Positions 10,804 to 20,813 of a DNA stretch of 64,000 nt are shown piece after piece (within the stretch, counting starts at the first letter, position 1; every line of letters starts with the position of its first letter). Both the position numbers and the translations under genes were made by a program. The stretch spans positions 128,995,669 to 129,059,668 of the forward strand of contig NC_057819.1 in assembly GCF_910594005.1 (NCBI RefSeq). Reading direction: 5' to 3'. Under the pieces are notes generated by a model that saw nothing but the letters and a program-made list of their open reading frames with translations, searched no databases and was not told the origin of the DNA. Source of the stretch: Cervus elaphus. Taxonomy: Eukaryota; Chordata; Mammalia; Artiodactyla; Cervidae.

Positions 10804-11699
10804 TCATTTAACCTTAGTTTCCTTCTAAAAACTCTCTTGCCAACAATAATCACATTGAGAGTTAGGGCTTCACTATATAAAGTTTGCAGTGGTGGTGGTA
10901 TTGGGAGGGGTACATAATTTAGTCCGTAGCAGGACTAAATTTACCAAAACATCTGCAAGGCCTCTACATATAAACGTACAACATACTGCTGGGATAAATG
11001 ACAGATTCTGTAATTATAACATAATTTCTGCCACGTGTTTTTGTAATTTCTATAACAAAGATGATTTCTGTTGTAAATGAAAGGAGAGATATACCATGCT
11101 CGAGGGTTAGATGAGTCACTAGAATTAAGATGCAAATTCTCCCTAAATTAGAGTTTCTATACAATCTCAACCAAAATTCTAGACTTTTTTACAAAGAGAA
11201 ATTGCTAATATGCTTCTAAGCTTCATATAAAAAAAAGGACTTAAAATATCCAGTAAATCTTGAAATAAGAAGAACAAAGCCTCTGAAAAACATGCACTTC
11301 TTAAATTCAAAACTCACTATAAAGTCATCAAAACAGTGTTGTGTTGCCATAATAATAGACGAAGGTCAACGAAACAGAATAGTGAGGCCAGAAATAGACA
11401 TACACTTCCATGAGCAATTGATTTTTGACAAGGGCACCAAAATATTTCGAGGAAGGAAGGAAAATCTTTTGAACAAATGCTTTCGGAACAACTTGATATA
11501 CACACAGGGTAAAAAAAGAATCTCAGTCCCTACCTCACACAGCACACAGCAATTGGCAGGAGAGTAGTGATGGAACTAAATATAAAAGCTAACAGTAGAT
11601 AACTTTTAGAGAAAAAGTGAGGGTATCTTTGCAACCTAGGGGAGATCAAGAATTTTTAGACAGGACACAGAAAATAATCACCATGGAAGAAAAAAATGA

Positions 11700-11935
11700 T
11701 GGACTTCCCTGGTGGCACAGTGGATAAGAATATGCCTACCAACGTAGGGAACACGGGTTCAATCCCTGGTCTGGGCAGATTCCACATGCCTTGGGGCAGC
11801 TAAGCCCATGCACTCCCATCACTGAAGCCCGCACACTGCAGTGAAGAGCAGGCCCCGCTCGCCACAAGTAGAGAAAGCCTGTGCAAACCAATAAAGACTC
11901 AGAGCAGCCAAAAATAAATAAAATTTTTTAAAAAG
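11700..11935 (+). repeat. Long CHR-type SINE
   Basis: GGACTTCCCTGGTGGCACAG head, GGTTCAATCCCTGGTCTGGG, then the longer body with CACAAGTAGAGAAAGCCTG and an A-rich tail. Flanks carry similar GAAAAA...TGA strings that may be a degraded duplication. Confidence 0.85.
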
Positions 11936-12848
11936 AAAAACTGAGAAATTAGCCTTTCTCAAAATTAAAAATGCCTCCTCATCAAAAGATACCCTTAACA
12001 AAATTGAATGCAGGCCACCAACGGGAGAAAGCATCCATGAAACATATATCTGATTAAGGACTCAGATTTAGGCTGTATCATAAACATCTAAAACTCAGTA
12101 ATGAAAAGACGAGCGCGCAATACAAAATGGTCAAAAGATTTTAAGAGACCCTTTACAAAGGAAGCCAATAAGCAGATATAAAAGTGTTGAGCATTTTATT
12201 AGTCATCAGGTAAAGGTAAATTAAAACTTCAGTGAGATGCACAACACACCCACTCAAATCCCGTTAGACAGGCTAACACAGAAAGACTGTCAACATCAAA
12301 TATTGATGAGTATGTAGGTCAACCAAATGTCTCATGCATGATTTGTGGGGATGTAAAATGTTATTAAAAAGCTACTTTAGAGAAACTTTTGACAAATTTT
12401 TAGCAAGTTAATTGGTATACCTATCCTTTGCCCCCATAAATCCGCTCCTAGCTGTTTATCTCAGAGAAATGAAAACATATGTTCACAAAAATTTTCACCT
12501 AATTGTTTGCTGCAGTTCCATTAATAACAACAAAAACTGGGAAGGATACCACAGGAGGATGGATGCACAGGAGCGAAATATCCACACAATTGAAAACTAC
12601 AGGGAAATAAAAGGAATGAGCTGGTCATACTTGTAATGACATAACAGAATCGCACCGAAGTCATGCAGATAAAAAGAATTCAGACACAAAAGGGTATACA
12701 CTGCATGGTCATACTTCTATGAATTTCTAGAATAGGTGAAACAAGTCTATGGTGAAAAAATCAGGATGATGGTTGCGTGATGGGAGTTGGGGGTATTAAC
12801 CGGGAAGAGGCATTACAGATCGTTCTAGTAAGATGGACATGTTTTACT

Positions 12849-12923
12849 GGGTTGGCCAAAAAGTTCGTTCGAGGTTTTTGGACCATGGTATGGAAAAACT
12901 CGAACAAACTTTTTGGTCAACCC
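12849..12923 (+). ncRNA. Mariner-like inverted-repeat hairpin, candidate microRNA precursor
   Basis: The 5' arm GGGTTGGCCAAAAAGTTCGT (continuing TCGAGGTTTTTG) is the reverse complement of the 3' arm GAAAAACTCGAACAAACTTT (continuing TTGGTCAACCC). Across about 30 bp I count one G-U pair, one mismatch and one single-base bulge, with a loop of about 12-14 nt around ACCATGGTA. From general knowledge, cattle have a large ruminant-specific microRNA family (miR-2284/2285) built from short mariner-type elements with this kind of sequence. Whether this copy is transcribed and processed cannot be seen; it could be only a dead element. The hairpin is near symmetrical, so the strand is a guess. Confidence 0.5.
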
Positions 12924-13004
12924 GATATATTATAATAAGAAGATGGGTTTGATGGAGTTCAGGATCTGCTAACCCAAAATATTGCACCTGGGCATACTGA
13001 ATAT

Positions 13005-13366
13005 TTTAAGGTGGAAGGGAGACATTCTTATCCCCAGAGATTAGGAATCTGGGTCCAAGAAATCTGTACAAACAAACCTCTTTAAAATAACCCTTATCTT
13101 CTTAGTTGCTTCTTCAACAATTACTACCCTAACTCAAAACCCTTTGTCTTGTCAATGCTTCATAAATATATAGTCTTTTGTCTAAGAAGGACTTCCTGCT
13201 CTGATTACTTCCTTGGGTCTTAACTTTCTTGTGGAAGCTCCCACGTACATGTGAAAATTCAATAAAATGTATACACGTTTCTCTTGTCAATTCATCTTCA
13301 TCAGCTTCATTTTCAGACCCAGCCAAAGACCCTAAGAAGATCGAAAATAACTTTTCTTCTTCTACA
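13005..13366 (+). mobile_element. Solo LTR-like sequence, old ERV
   Basis: It shows LTR features in order: a pyrimidine-rich leader, TCAATAAAATGTATACACG (polyadenylation signal AATAAA near 13261) and an end reading CTTCTTCTACA. A related sequence lies at 43270-43550. No primer-binding site or gag follows directly, and L1M 3' sequence resumes, so it looks like a solo LTR inside the L1M. Family not named. Confidence 0.5.
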
Positions 13367-13609
13367 GGTTATACGAACACATTCTATTGTCAAAATGTAG
13401 AGCAAAGTCCTGTGCATTTCAATGCATTATACATTTTTTTCTAAAAAACTAAAAAAAATAATTGAGAGATGTTGAGTGGAAAGAGAAATAAATGAAATAA
13501 GAAAAACGAGATATTGATTGTTGTTGAAGGTGCATGATGGGTACACGGGGGGTTTGTTGCACTAGTCTATTTGTATATACTTGTCATTTCTTGTAATAAA
13601 AAGTGAAAG

Positions 13610-14960
13610 GAAGAAAAAGTGTATGCTGGCCTCATACAATTTGGCTCAAGGTCTTGCAGGAAATGATCAGAGAAGTGTCTTCCCTGAATGAAGACACGGT
13701 GCCGCCAGGGCTGGCGTTCGCCTTGCCCTCTTGGCTGTCTGCTCCTGCAAGAACTGTAATATCCAGAGGCATCTTGCCAAGAACTGTCTGAAAAATGGCA
13801 CGCCCCTGAGCTTTGCTGTCATGCGAGGAGTCAAGATTCGCCAGTGCCAGGGATGTGAGAGCCTCTGACAGTTTCCAGGCTCTTCTTGACAGTTTTGAAG
13901 TGATACTTCCTCAAGGTGACCTGGCTTTAGCCAAGCTGTATGTCTCCATCCTTGACCCTGAAGCAGCCAGGGCGGGAGCTGGCTGCTGGGTCTCGACTGC
14001 AGTGCTAAGATATGGGGCGCTTTCTTTGCTCTTAGTCCCTGCTCTCAAGAGCTCAGATGTGAGCCAATTAGGTTAGCAGCAGTTTCTTCCTCTTCTGAGA
14101 CATGAGGTTATACTTTTTTTTTCTCAGTCGGGATCTTTTCTCGAACCATGTGTTGCAGATGTCAATTTCGGTTCACAGAGAGTCACTGTTGGGCGTGTGT
14201 CTCACTCCCCACGCCCCGTAACAAAGGGACCCCCAAGCAAACCATCTCAGAAGTCCCACGACTCCTGCAAAGGGATGGAGACAGTGCAGCTCAGCAAAGG
14301 GAATAATAGCCTTTCCCGGCTACAGATTTCATTTGTGGAATTCAAATCTATGCAGAGTGACTGAGGATGAGGTGGCAATAAACCCCTTCAGGAGAGAGAT
14401 GAGGACAGTAAGTCAACTAAACAAAGACAGACTTGGAGTACTGATGAGAAATGTTCCTTATAGAAGCCCACAAAACTGATCAAATACCAAGTCTTCAGGG
14501 ATGCTGGCAGCCAGATGTGAGGGGTTATCTTCTTCTTCCTTTCCTCCCCGTCCCTCCCCACCACCAAACCCCACCACCGCCTGGACTCAGTACACTGCGC
14601 TTTCTTGTCTCTGCCTTAATTTGCATCAAGATGAAATTAAGACATTTCAACATACGCATTTCCCTTAGGGAAGGTGCTCAATTTTTTGTTAACATGAAAC
14701 AGGAAAAAAAAAAAAAAAGCAACCACTTTAAAATATTTGTATAAATTAAGAATGGAAAATTCACATCTCCAGTAGCATCCAGGTCCCCATCCCAGGAAAT
14801 AACCACTGAAAACAATTTAGTACATTGACTTTCTGAGGTTCCCCCCCCCAACTATTTGCACACTCTTTGGATCATCGTGGGGCAAATAAAAGAACTGTCC
14901 CCTGGGGAAAAGGTTGGTGTACAGTAAACCCTTCTGTAAGGCTCCCCCAAGCCTCACAGC
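13610..14960. other. Mostly unique stretch after the L1M end
   Basis: No recognised repeat apart from an A-run at 14703-14718. Frames at 13603-13791, 13813-14076 and 14451-14744 show no domain. A short zinc-knuckle-like frame within it is listed separately. Confidence 0.45.
13746..13868 (+). pseudogene. Zinc-knuckle-like remnant (CX2CX4HX4C)
   Basis: In the frame starting at 13746 the residues C-K-N-C-N-I-Q-R-H-L-A-K-N-C have the exact CX2CX4HX4C spacing of a CCHC zinc knuckle (13746-13787), including the common H-x-A-K-x-C end. After 19 residues a second Cys-x2-Cys pair follows at 13845-13856, and a stop comes at 13866. The frame is also closed upstream by a stop, so only about 50 codons are open. 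CCHC pairs with this spacing occur in retroviral Gag nucleocapsid and in some cellular RNA-binding proteins. No protease or polymerase sequence is visible downstream. It may be a small Gag-derived relic, a cellular pseudogene or chance. Confidence 0.25.
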
Positions 14961-14962
14961 AG

Positions 14963-15470
14963 ACATTTTTTTAAACTTTGTATTTTGTATTGGAGTATAG
15001 CGGATTAACAGGGCTTCCCAGGTGGCTCAGAGGATAAAGAATCCAGAGGTACAGGAGACACGGGTTTGATCCCTAGGTTGGGAAGATCCCCTGAAGGAGG
15101 GCATGGCAACCCACTCCAGTATTCCTGCCTGGAGAATCCCAGGGACAGAGGAGCCTGGAGGCCTCAGTTCATAAGGTTGCAGAGAGTAGGACACAGCTGA
15201 AGCAAATGATCACACATGCACATGGCTGATCACTGATGTTGTGACAGTTTCAGGTGACAGCAAAGGGACTCAGCCATACATATGCATGTATACATTCTCC
15301 CCCAGACTCCTCTTTCATCCAGCCTGCCACATACCATGGAGCAGAGTTCCCTGTGCTCTATAGGAGGTCCTTGTTGCTTGCCCATTTTAAATAGAGCAGA
15401 CTTATAACTTCCTAACTATTCCTTCCCCCTCACCTCCGTCCCCTCCCTGGCAACCGTAAGTTCATTTAAT
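14963..15470 (-). mobile_element. L1 3' end split by a Bov-tA
   Basis: Starts TTTTTTTAAACTTTGTATTT (reversed tail) with TGGAGTATAGCGGATTAACA. It breaks for the SINE and resumes with GACAGTTTCAGGTGACAGCA, then TTCCCTGTGCTCTATAGGAG. Artiodactyl L1 3' UTR on the minus strand. Confidence 0.85.
15008..15225 (+). repeat. Bov-tA SINE, full length
   Basis: GGGCTTCCCAGGTGGCTCAG head through CCACTCCAGTATTCCTGCCT to an ACACATGCAC tail, splitting the L1 3' end. Confidence 0.92.
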
Positions 15471-16099
15471 CACAGGGTGCAGGGGCCTGGGTGGAGGGTA
15501 GCTGTAATCAGTGGTTTACCTGTAGCTTCAAAGACGGTGAGTTTATCCTCCCTGCAGCGAGAAGAGGGTTCATACCCACACCATCAGAGCAGGAAGCAGG
15601 AGGAGGCTGGCAGGGGTGAGCGGCCGCCAAGCAGACAGTCCTTTTCTGTGGCAAGCTGCTCCTTTAATGTCTGCGACAGAGCAATACAGACTCCCCAGCC
15701 ACGACCTTTTCTTGGGCCGTTCTAGAAGGCGAATTTGCTTCAGTTGGGAAGTATCGCCGGAAGGCTTCATCACAAACTCCATGCATAAGGTGACCCTGAA
15801 AAATACCAGATAAAAACTAACAGGCTGGTCCGGCTCGCACACAAACCGGAGGCAACCGGACAAGTGTGGACGTGAGGCTTCCCAAACACACAGCCCCGAG
15901 GAACAGAGCGGCCACTGGGACTGGGCTGGCAGGACAGAGCCGGGGCGATCTGCTAGATAATCACCTCTCTGGTGAGCCGCTGGGGCCCCCAGAGCACCTT
16001 CCTCCATTGCTACATACATCTTGAACTCCTGGCTAGAGGCTTGGCAGAGTTCAGGGATTTCTGAGCGTGGCAGTTGGATGGAACTTTGGACGTTCTCTA

Positions 16100-16215
16100 G
16101 GAAAGAGGCCTGGGAAGGTCAGAGGGCTTGTCTGAGGTTACAGAGCCAGCCAGTGGCTGAGCTTTCCTTGAACCCAGGTCTTTTGTCCCCCAGCCCAACG
16201 TCTGTGCTGAACCCA
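16100..16215 (-). repeat. MIR fragment
   Basis: GAGGTTACAGAGCCAGCCAG and TTGAACCCAGGTCTTTTGTC match the antisense tRNA-related part of MIR. Confidence 0.6.
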
Positions 16216-16427
16216 GCAGGCTTCAGGAGCTCGAGAGCAAGGGGACAGAGGAGCGGGACGAGGCCAGGCAGCTGTTCATTCTAGCAATGCTGCCTTTGGA
16301 GATGAAACCTGACTTCCCGCAGAACTCCAAGGAACCTTCTCGTTGAGGGGGAACAGTCCCTGTGCATTTTAACCCTCTGCTCCCAGAGGCAGCCAGCCAT
16401 GTGTCAGACGGTCTCTGCAGACCAAGA

Positions 16428-16442
16428 CCTGTAGGGGGCACT
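16428..16442 (+). promoter_or_regulatory. CTCF-like core motif
   Basis: CCTGTAGGGGGCACT fits the 15-bp CTCF core CCASYAGRKGGCRSY with one mismatch (T for A at position 3). It lies in unique DNA, not in a SINE. Occupancy unknown. Confidence 0.4.
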
Positions 16443-16594
16443 GTTGGCTCTGTGGATGCTTTGGTGGGTAGAGGCGTGGAGCTGCAAAGGCCCTGGCCAG
16501 GGGCAGCCAGGCAACTGAGTGGCCTGTCGGAGGGACTTGTCTTCTAACTGCAAAGCGCAGTTTCTTCTTAGCCTTCATCTTTGCCATCATCAAG

Positions 16595-16795
16595 GTGGCT
16601 TAGTCACTAAGTGGTGTCCGACTCTTGCGACCCCATGGACTGTAGCCTGCCAGGCTCCTCTGTCCATGGGATTTCTCAGGCCAGAACACTGGAGTGGGTT
16701 GCCATTTCCTTCTCCAGAGGATCTTCCTGACCCAGGGATCAAACCCATGTCTCCTGCATTGGAGGCAGATTCTTTACCCACTGAGTCACCGATTG
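16595..16795 (-). repeat. Bov-tA SINE
   Basis: GGCTTAGTCACTAAGTGGTG to TTACCCACTGAGTCACCG, a minus-strand copy whose final head bases are degraded. Confidence 0.9.
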
Positions 16796-16950
16796 TTATT
16801 AAACATCTGCTACGTGGAGGACATGAAGCCAAGCATTTTACATGGTTCCCGTTATTTAGTCCTCATGGTGGCCTGTGAGGTCAGTGCTGACATCACTCCA
16901 TTTTACAGATCAGAAAACAGAAAAGGCTGCACCCTCCAGGATCCCTCCTA
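16796..16950 (-). repeat. MIR SINE
   Basis: TTATTAAACATCTGCTACG, TTATTTAGTCCTCATGGTGG and CATTTTACAGATCAGAAAAC follow the MIR order on the antisense strand. Confidence 0.75.
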
Positions 16951-18377
16951 GGACACTGGAACACGCTCTACTGCTTTGCGGCTCTGGTTTAATTTAGTGC
17001 GTGGAAACAGGGCTGGGCCTGTGTCCCCTTCAAGGGCACATCAGGTGACTAAAGCATTCTAGTACACTACATTGATAGACAAGCCTAGAGACTTCTGGCA
17101 GTTTCTAGGGGTTTCTAGATCTTTCTGGAAAATGTCTGCATTTTTCTCCTTCCCTTCGCTTCTGGAAACAAGAGTATGAGGAGCTGGGGTGTGGCAGCCA
17201 AGGCTGTCGTGTGGAAACTGATTCCAAATCTGCCCCAGTGGAGGGCCGTCCTTGGGCTCCCTGTTCCCCTTTTTCTGGAAACATGGGGTGGGGCTCTTTT
17301 AGCAGTTCTCTGCCCTGTAAGTGGGGCTCCTAGAAAGACAATCAAACATTTCTCTGGGGCCTGAAAAGAAACTGCACTTGGCCACTTTCCCATAAAGGAG
17401 AAATCGTAGCTAAGTGAGAATCTCCGTCCCCTGTGTGCTCCAAGAAGCATCTGCAGTGGAGACGCCCTCGCCAGGACCCCTGCATGCCTTCCAAGGCGGA
17501 GAGACCCAGCCCTGCGGCAGCTTCAAGGAAGACACGATGGAAACAGCCCAGTCCTTGCTCAGGAGGAGCCATGGGTTAACTGGGCGGTGGTGGTGTGCGT
17601 GAGTATTCACACATATTCCTTCACCCATGGGAGTAAAATGGCTAAAACCATACAGGAATATCGCTCAAGCTGAGTTCATTACCTACCATAAAAATGCTCA
17701 ATAAAGGAGATCGGAGCGGAGTAGAAATATTCCAGAAAATGTCTTAGTAGTGAGTTTTAAGCCAGATTTTAAAGGTCACTTCCATCCATCCATCCATCCA
17801 CCCACTCATTCTGACTGATGCCTTCACCTTACCAGGACCTGTGCTAAACAACCCAGGGGAAAGTGATGCTAATTGATTCATTTGTTTATTTATTCCCCCA
17901 CAACCCAAAGTCGAGGGTTTGCTTGTGCCGGGCATTAGAGAGAGCCTGAAGGGTGCAGGGAGATCTTCCTGGGTAGGGGATTTTGTCAACAGAGTCTCCG
18001 GGATGGGCGGTGCGTGGATACAGGCAGACAGTTAAGGAGGCTGGCTTTCTTTCTTTGCCCTCCTTGTTTCTTGTTTAGAGAAACAGTGGTTTTAACAAGG
18101 GATGCTTTGAAGTTCTGGGCTGCAGAACAGTAGCCGCCGTGAGTTCTTGGGTGACACACGGCCACTGATTTAATAAATACTTAGGAAGAACTTACTGTGT
18201 GTCTTGCACTGTGTCAGGGGAGCTGGACGGTGAGGGAGGAGGAGACAGACAGACAGCACGCGTCCTCCTCACCCTCCCGACCCCTCCGGCTTGTTGATGC
18301 CCCAGGTCAGGGGCTGCCTGCTGACCCGAGCGACTTGACCAGCTCCATGACAGCAGCGCCTGAGCGCCAGAACCAGA
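16951..18377. other. Unique stretch, no gene seen
   Basis: It contains a (TCCA)n run at 17779-17803 and a weak MIR-like piece near 18163-18225 (AATAAATACTTAGGAAGAAC). Frames such as 17115-17450 on the minus strand have no domain signature. Confidence 0.4.
17779..17803. repeat. (TCCA)n short tandem repeat
   Basis: About five TCCA units followed by CCCACTCATTC. Confidence 0.85.
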
Positions 18378-18790
18378 GTGTGTGTGTGTGTGCGTGGGTG
18401 TGAGTGTGTGTGAATGTGACTGGATGTGTGTATTTCCATGTGCGTGTGCGAGTCTGGGTGTGTCTGTTAGTGTGTCTCGGAATGTCTGAGTGTGTGAATG
18501 AGTGTGAGTGTGTCTGTGTGCCTGTATCAGTGAGTGTGTGTCGGTGTGTGTCCACGTGTATATGGTATGTGCGAGTGTTTAAGTGTGTGAATGAGTGTGT
18601 CTGCATGTGCCTGTGTGAGAATGTTTGCGAGTGTGAATGACTATGTATGAGTGTGTATTTGTGTGTGTGTTAGTGTATCTCGGTGGTATTGTGTGTAAAC
18701 GTGGGTGTGAATGAGTATGCGTGTGTGTTTGTGTTCATGCGTATATGGTGTGTGTGGTTAAGTGTGAGCGGATACGTGTGAGTGTGTCCA
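18378..18790. repeat. Degenerate (GT)n microsatellite
   Basis: About 400 bp of GT-rich sequence with frequent GA, GC and AT interruptions. It directly abuts the CpG island. Frames through it, such as 18404-18640, are repeat translation. Confidence 0.9.
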
Positions 18791-18849
18791 CCTGTAAGTG
18801 CACGGAGGTGGAAGACTTTCCTGTCTCAGGAAGGAAAGCGTGAACAGGG

Positions 18850-19440
18850 GCTTCCCCCGAGGATGCGTCTAGAAAGCTGGCCTGGGGCAGCAGGCGGCTG
18901 GGCGGAGCAGACAGGTTGTTTGCCCCCCCGGGGCGCGGGGTGTCCGCGGGACGGACGGGAGGAGGCGGCACAGGGGCGGAAGGCAAGGGGACCCCCGACG
19001 GGACTCGGGGCTGGAGCTTTCTGGCCGGCCGCTGGGGGAGGCCGGCAGGCGGCGCCGTCCGCGGCGGAAGCGGGTGAGGCCGGCGGCTGGCCCGGGGCTC
19101 CGTGAACTGGTCCAGGAGGCCCCGGGGAAGCCGAGGGGAGGTGGACCCGGCCCCGGTCGGCTCGGCTCGGAGGTCGCCGGGCTTGCGACCACCCAGGGCA
19201 GAGCAGCAGGGCCGAAAGAGGGCAGAGGCCCGCTCAGGCCACCGCCAGGGGCCCCGAGGCTGTTCCCTGGGCCAGGGGCTTGCGGGGCCCGCGAGCAGGC
19301 AGGCCCGGGCTGCTGACCCCTGGATCAGGGCGTATCTGGAAGGGACCCGGAGGGTGGCTTTGTCTGAGCCCCGCTCCACCCCACACCCGGGCTGGATCGC
19401 AGCCCCCAGCCGCCCGGCAACGCACGTGTCCGCCAGCCTT
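18850..19440. promoter_or_regulatory. CpG island, candidate promoter
   Basis: GC-rich and dense in CpG by eye (GGGGCGCGGGGTGTCCGCGG, GGCGCCGTCCGCGGCGGAAG), in contrast to the CpG-poor DNA around it. It holds a GGGGCGG Sp1-type box at 18973-18979, and GGGGCGGGGG at 19717-19726 lies just outside. It is not made of recognised repeats. Long frames on both strands (minus 18735-19379, 214 codons; plus 19102-19476) are Pro/Arg/Ala-rich and overlap each other, as expected for GC-rich non-coding DNA. It could be the promoter of an unannotated transcript or an orphan island. Confidence 0.6.
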
Positions 19441-19809
19441 CTTCCTTTTATACGTACAGATTATTCATCAGGTTAAGACGGACTTCTCAGAGCGCTGTGT
19501 TTTCTTTTTTAAAAGAGCTAACACAAAGCCCAGTGGGTTTGTCAGTCGCCTCCCCTTCCCTCCGCTGCTTGTTTTCTCGGCTCACCCCTCCCGGGCCCCC
19601 ACCCGCAGCTGTTCCCAGTGCCGTAATCCTGGGTTCTGGCATCAGAGCCGTTGCCATGGGGACCTCACCGATTCAGCATCCTGATGACGGGTTTGGTGGG
19701 GATGAACGTGAGAAGAGGGGCGGGGGTGAGAGGGAGGCGGGGGGCAAAGTCTCCGGTTCTGCGGGAAGGGGAGGTGGGCGGAGGTGGCGAGGAGGCAGTG
19801 GGAAGGGGG
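19441..19809. other. Unique flank of the CpG island
   Basis: No repeat consensus recognised. It includes ATTATTCATCAGGTTAAGAC, a GC-box and purine-rich sequence up to the LTR at 19810. No supported ORF. Confidence 0.4.
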
Positions 19810-20234
19810 TGTATTAGTTTCCCACGGGTGCTGTGACAAATGGCCGCAAACTGGGTATAGCTTGAGACGACACGTGAGGATTCCCTGATGGTTCTAGAGG
19901 CCTGCCGTCCAAAACGAAGGACGAGCTGCGCTGGTTCCTCCTGGAGGCTGAAGAGCATCTGTCCCCGACCTCTCTCCCGGCTTCCGGGGTCGCCAGCGAC
20001 CCCTTGACTGGCGGCTGAGTCTCTCCAGTCTCTGCTTCCATCCTCACGTGGCCTCCTCCCGGCTCACTGTGCATATGCTCCTTCTCTCTCTCTTAAGAGA
20101 GGGATAGGGCCCACCCTAAATCCTGGATGGCCTCATCTCTAATTACATTGGCCAAGGCCCTTTTCACCTTCAGAGGTTCCAGGGGATTGTAACTTGGATG
20201 TGTCTTTTTGAAGGTCCGTATTCAATCCACCGCA
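19810..20234 (-). mobile_element. MaLR/MLT-type solo LTR
   Basis: Starts TGTATTAGTTTCCCACGGGT, contains CTGGTTCCTCCTGGAGGCTG and CATCTCTAATTACATTGGCC, and ends TATTCAATCCACCGCA. This is the antisense layout of a MaLR-type LTR. Subfamily uncertain. Confidence 0.7.
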
Positions 20235-20344
20235 GAGGGGGGGAAGCGCATACAGGAATGCACTCTGCTGCCTCAGATCTGACATGCCAGCGTTGAACAT
20301 TAAGATAGGGTGGGGGGTTCTGCTGGAAATTTGCCTCTTTGTAC

Positions 20345-20437
20345 CACTCCAGTCTTTGCCTGGACAGAAGAGGCTGGCAGGCTGCAGTCCATGGGGTCAC
20401 AAAGAGTTGGACATGACTCAAGCAACTTAGCATGCAC
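20345..20437 (+). repeat. Bov-A SINE fragment with internal deletion
   Basis: CACTCCAGTCTTTGCCTGGA joins directly to CAGAAGAGGCTGGCAGGCTG and ends CAACTTAGCATGCAC. Confidence 0.8.
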
Positions 20438-20494
20438 AGAGCCGCAGATCAACCTGTTTCTCTCCCTGTGTGTGTCTCTTGGCCGTGCCTGGGA

Positions 20495-20715
20495 TGCTTA
20501 AGAACACAAACCCTGCACCAGACTGGCTGGGTTGGCAACCTGGCTCTGCATTTCTAGCTCTGAGAGTCCAGGGTTGAAGTGAACCACTCCATGCCTCAGT
20601 TTTCCCAGCTGTAAACTGGGCGTGATAATAGTTCCTTCTTCATAAGCCTGAGGGGAGCAACATAGGACTCAGTGGCCAGGAAGTCCTTAGGACAGTGCTC
20701 ACACACTCCTACTGT
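20495..20715 (+). repeat. MIR SINE
   Basis: CTGGGTTGGCAACCTGGCTC, GCCTCAGTTTTCCCAGCTGT and GGACAGTGCTCACACAC are in MIR sense order. Confidence 0.75.
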
Positions 20716-20813
20716 GGAGTAGGCATTGGGATACATCAGTGAACAAAGTTGGTACATATCCCTGTCCTCAGGGAGCTGACATTCCAGAAAAGGAGGAAGG
20801 TGAACCATAAATC

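Larger units (their letters stand above)
10076..10936 (-). mobile_element. MLT1 (MaLR) LTR split by two SINEs
   Basis: Antisense MLT1 LTR: TTAGTCTGCTTGGGCTCCCG, AACAAAATACCACAGGCTAG and TTCTCATGGTCCTGGAGGCT. After the SINE pair it resumes with CACATTGAGAGTTAGGGCTT and ends at TTTAGTCCGTAGCAGG. About 440 bp of SINE sequence interrupt it. Confidence 0.85.
4500..13606 (+). mobile_element. Old L1M LINE, heavily fragmented
   Basis: One ancient L1 reads left to right across about 9 kb. ORF1-side sequence lies at about 4630-4795 and 5000-5720 (for example CCAGAAGGAGAGGAGACAGA and GACTTCTCATCAGAGCAAAC). ORF2-like sequence lies at about 6920-9056 and 9940-10075. The endonuclease/RT remnants include TCAGATGGTTTCACTGGC and GTAGAATTTATCCCAGG; later ORF2 and 3' UTR lie at about 10940-12845. 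The 3' end, with AATAAAAAGTGAAAGG, is at about 13450-13606. Stops and frameshifts are throughout, so it is a dead copy. At least a dozen later insertions listed separately interrupt it, and about 0.4 kb of RT sequence is missing at the 9057-9940 gap. Whether all pieces belong to one insertion is inferred from their order and strand. Confidence 0.75.
15475..16594. other. Unique stretch with a MIR fragment
   Basis: No supported exon. The minus frame 15570-16019 (149 codons) has no recognisable domain. Sequence around 15650-15800 (CCTTTAATGTCTGCGACAGA) has no repeat match I know and may be conserved. Confidence 0.4.

Noticed and set aside
13005..13868. A provirus formed by the LTR at 13005 and the zinc-knuckle frame
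   Set aside because: L1M 3' sequence lies between them and there is no primer-binding site, protease or polymerase; the two are probably unrelated.
15570..16019. 149-codon minus-strand frame
   Set aside because: No domain, no splice signals noted, and an overlapping plus frame; insufficient evidence.
18735..19379. 214-codon minus-strand frame, longest outside simple repeats and LINEs
   Set aside because: Pro/Arg/Ala-rich low complexity, overlaps long frames on the other strand, and its end lies in the GT microsatellite. GC-rich DNA has few stops; no domain or splice evidence.
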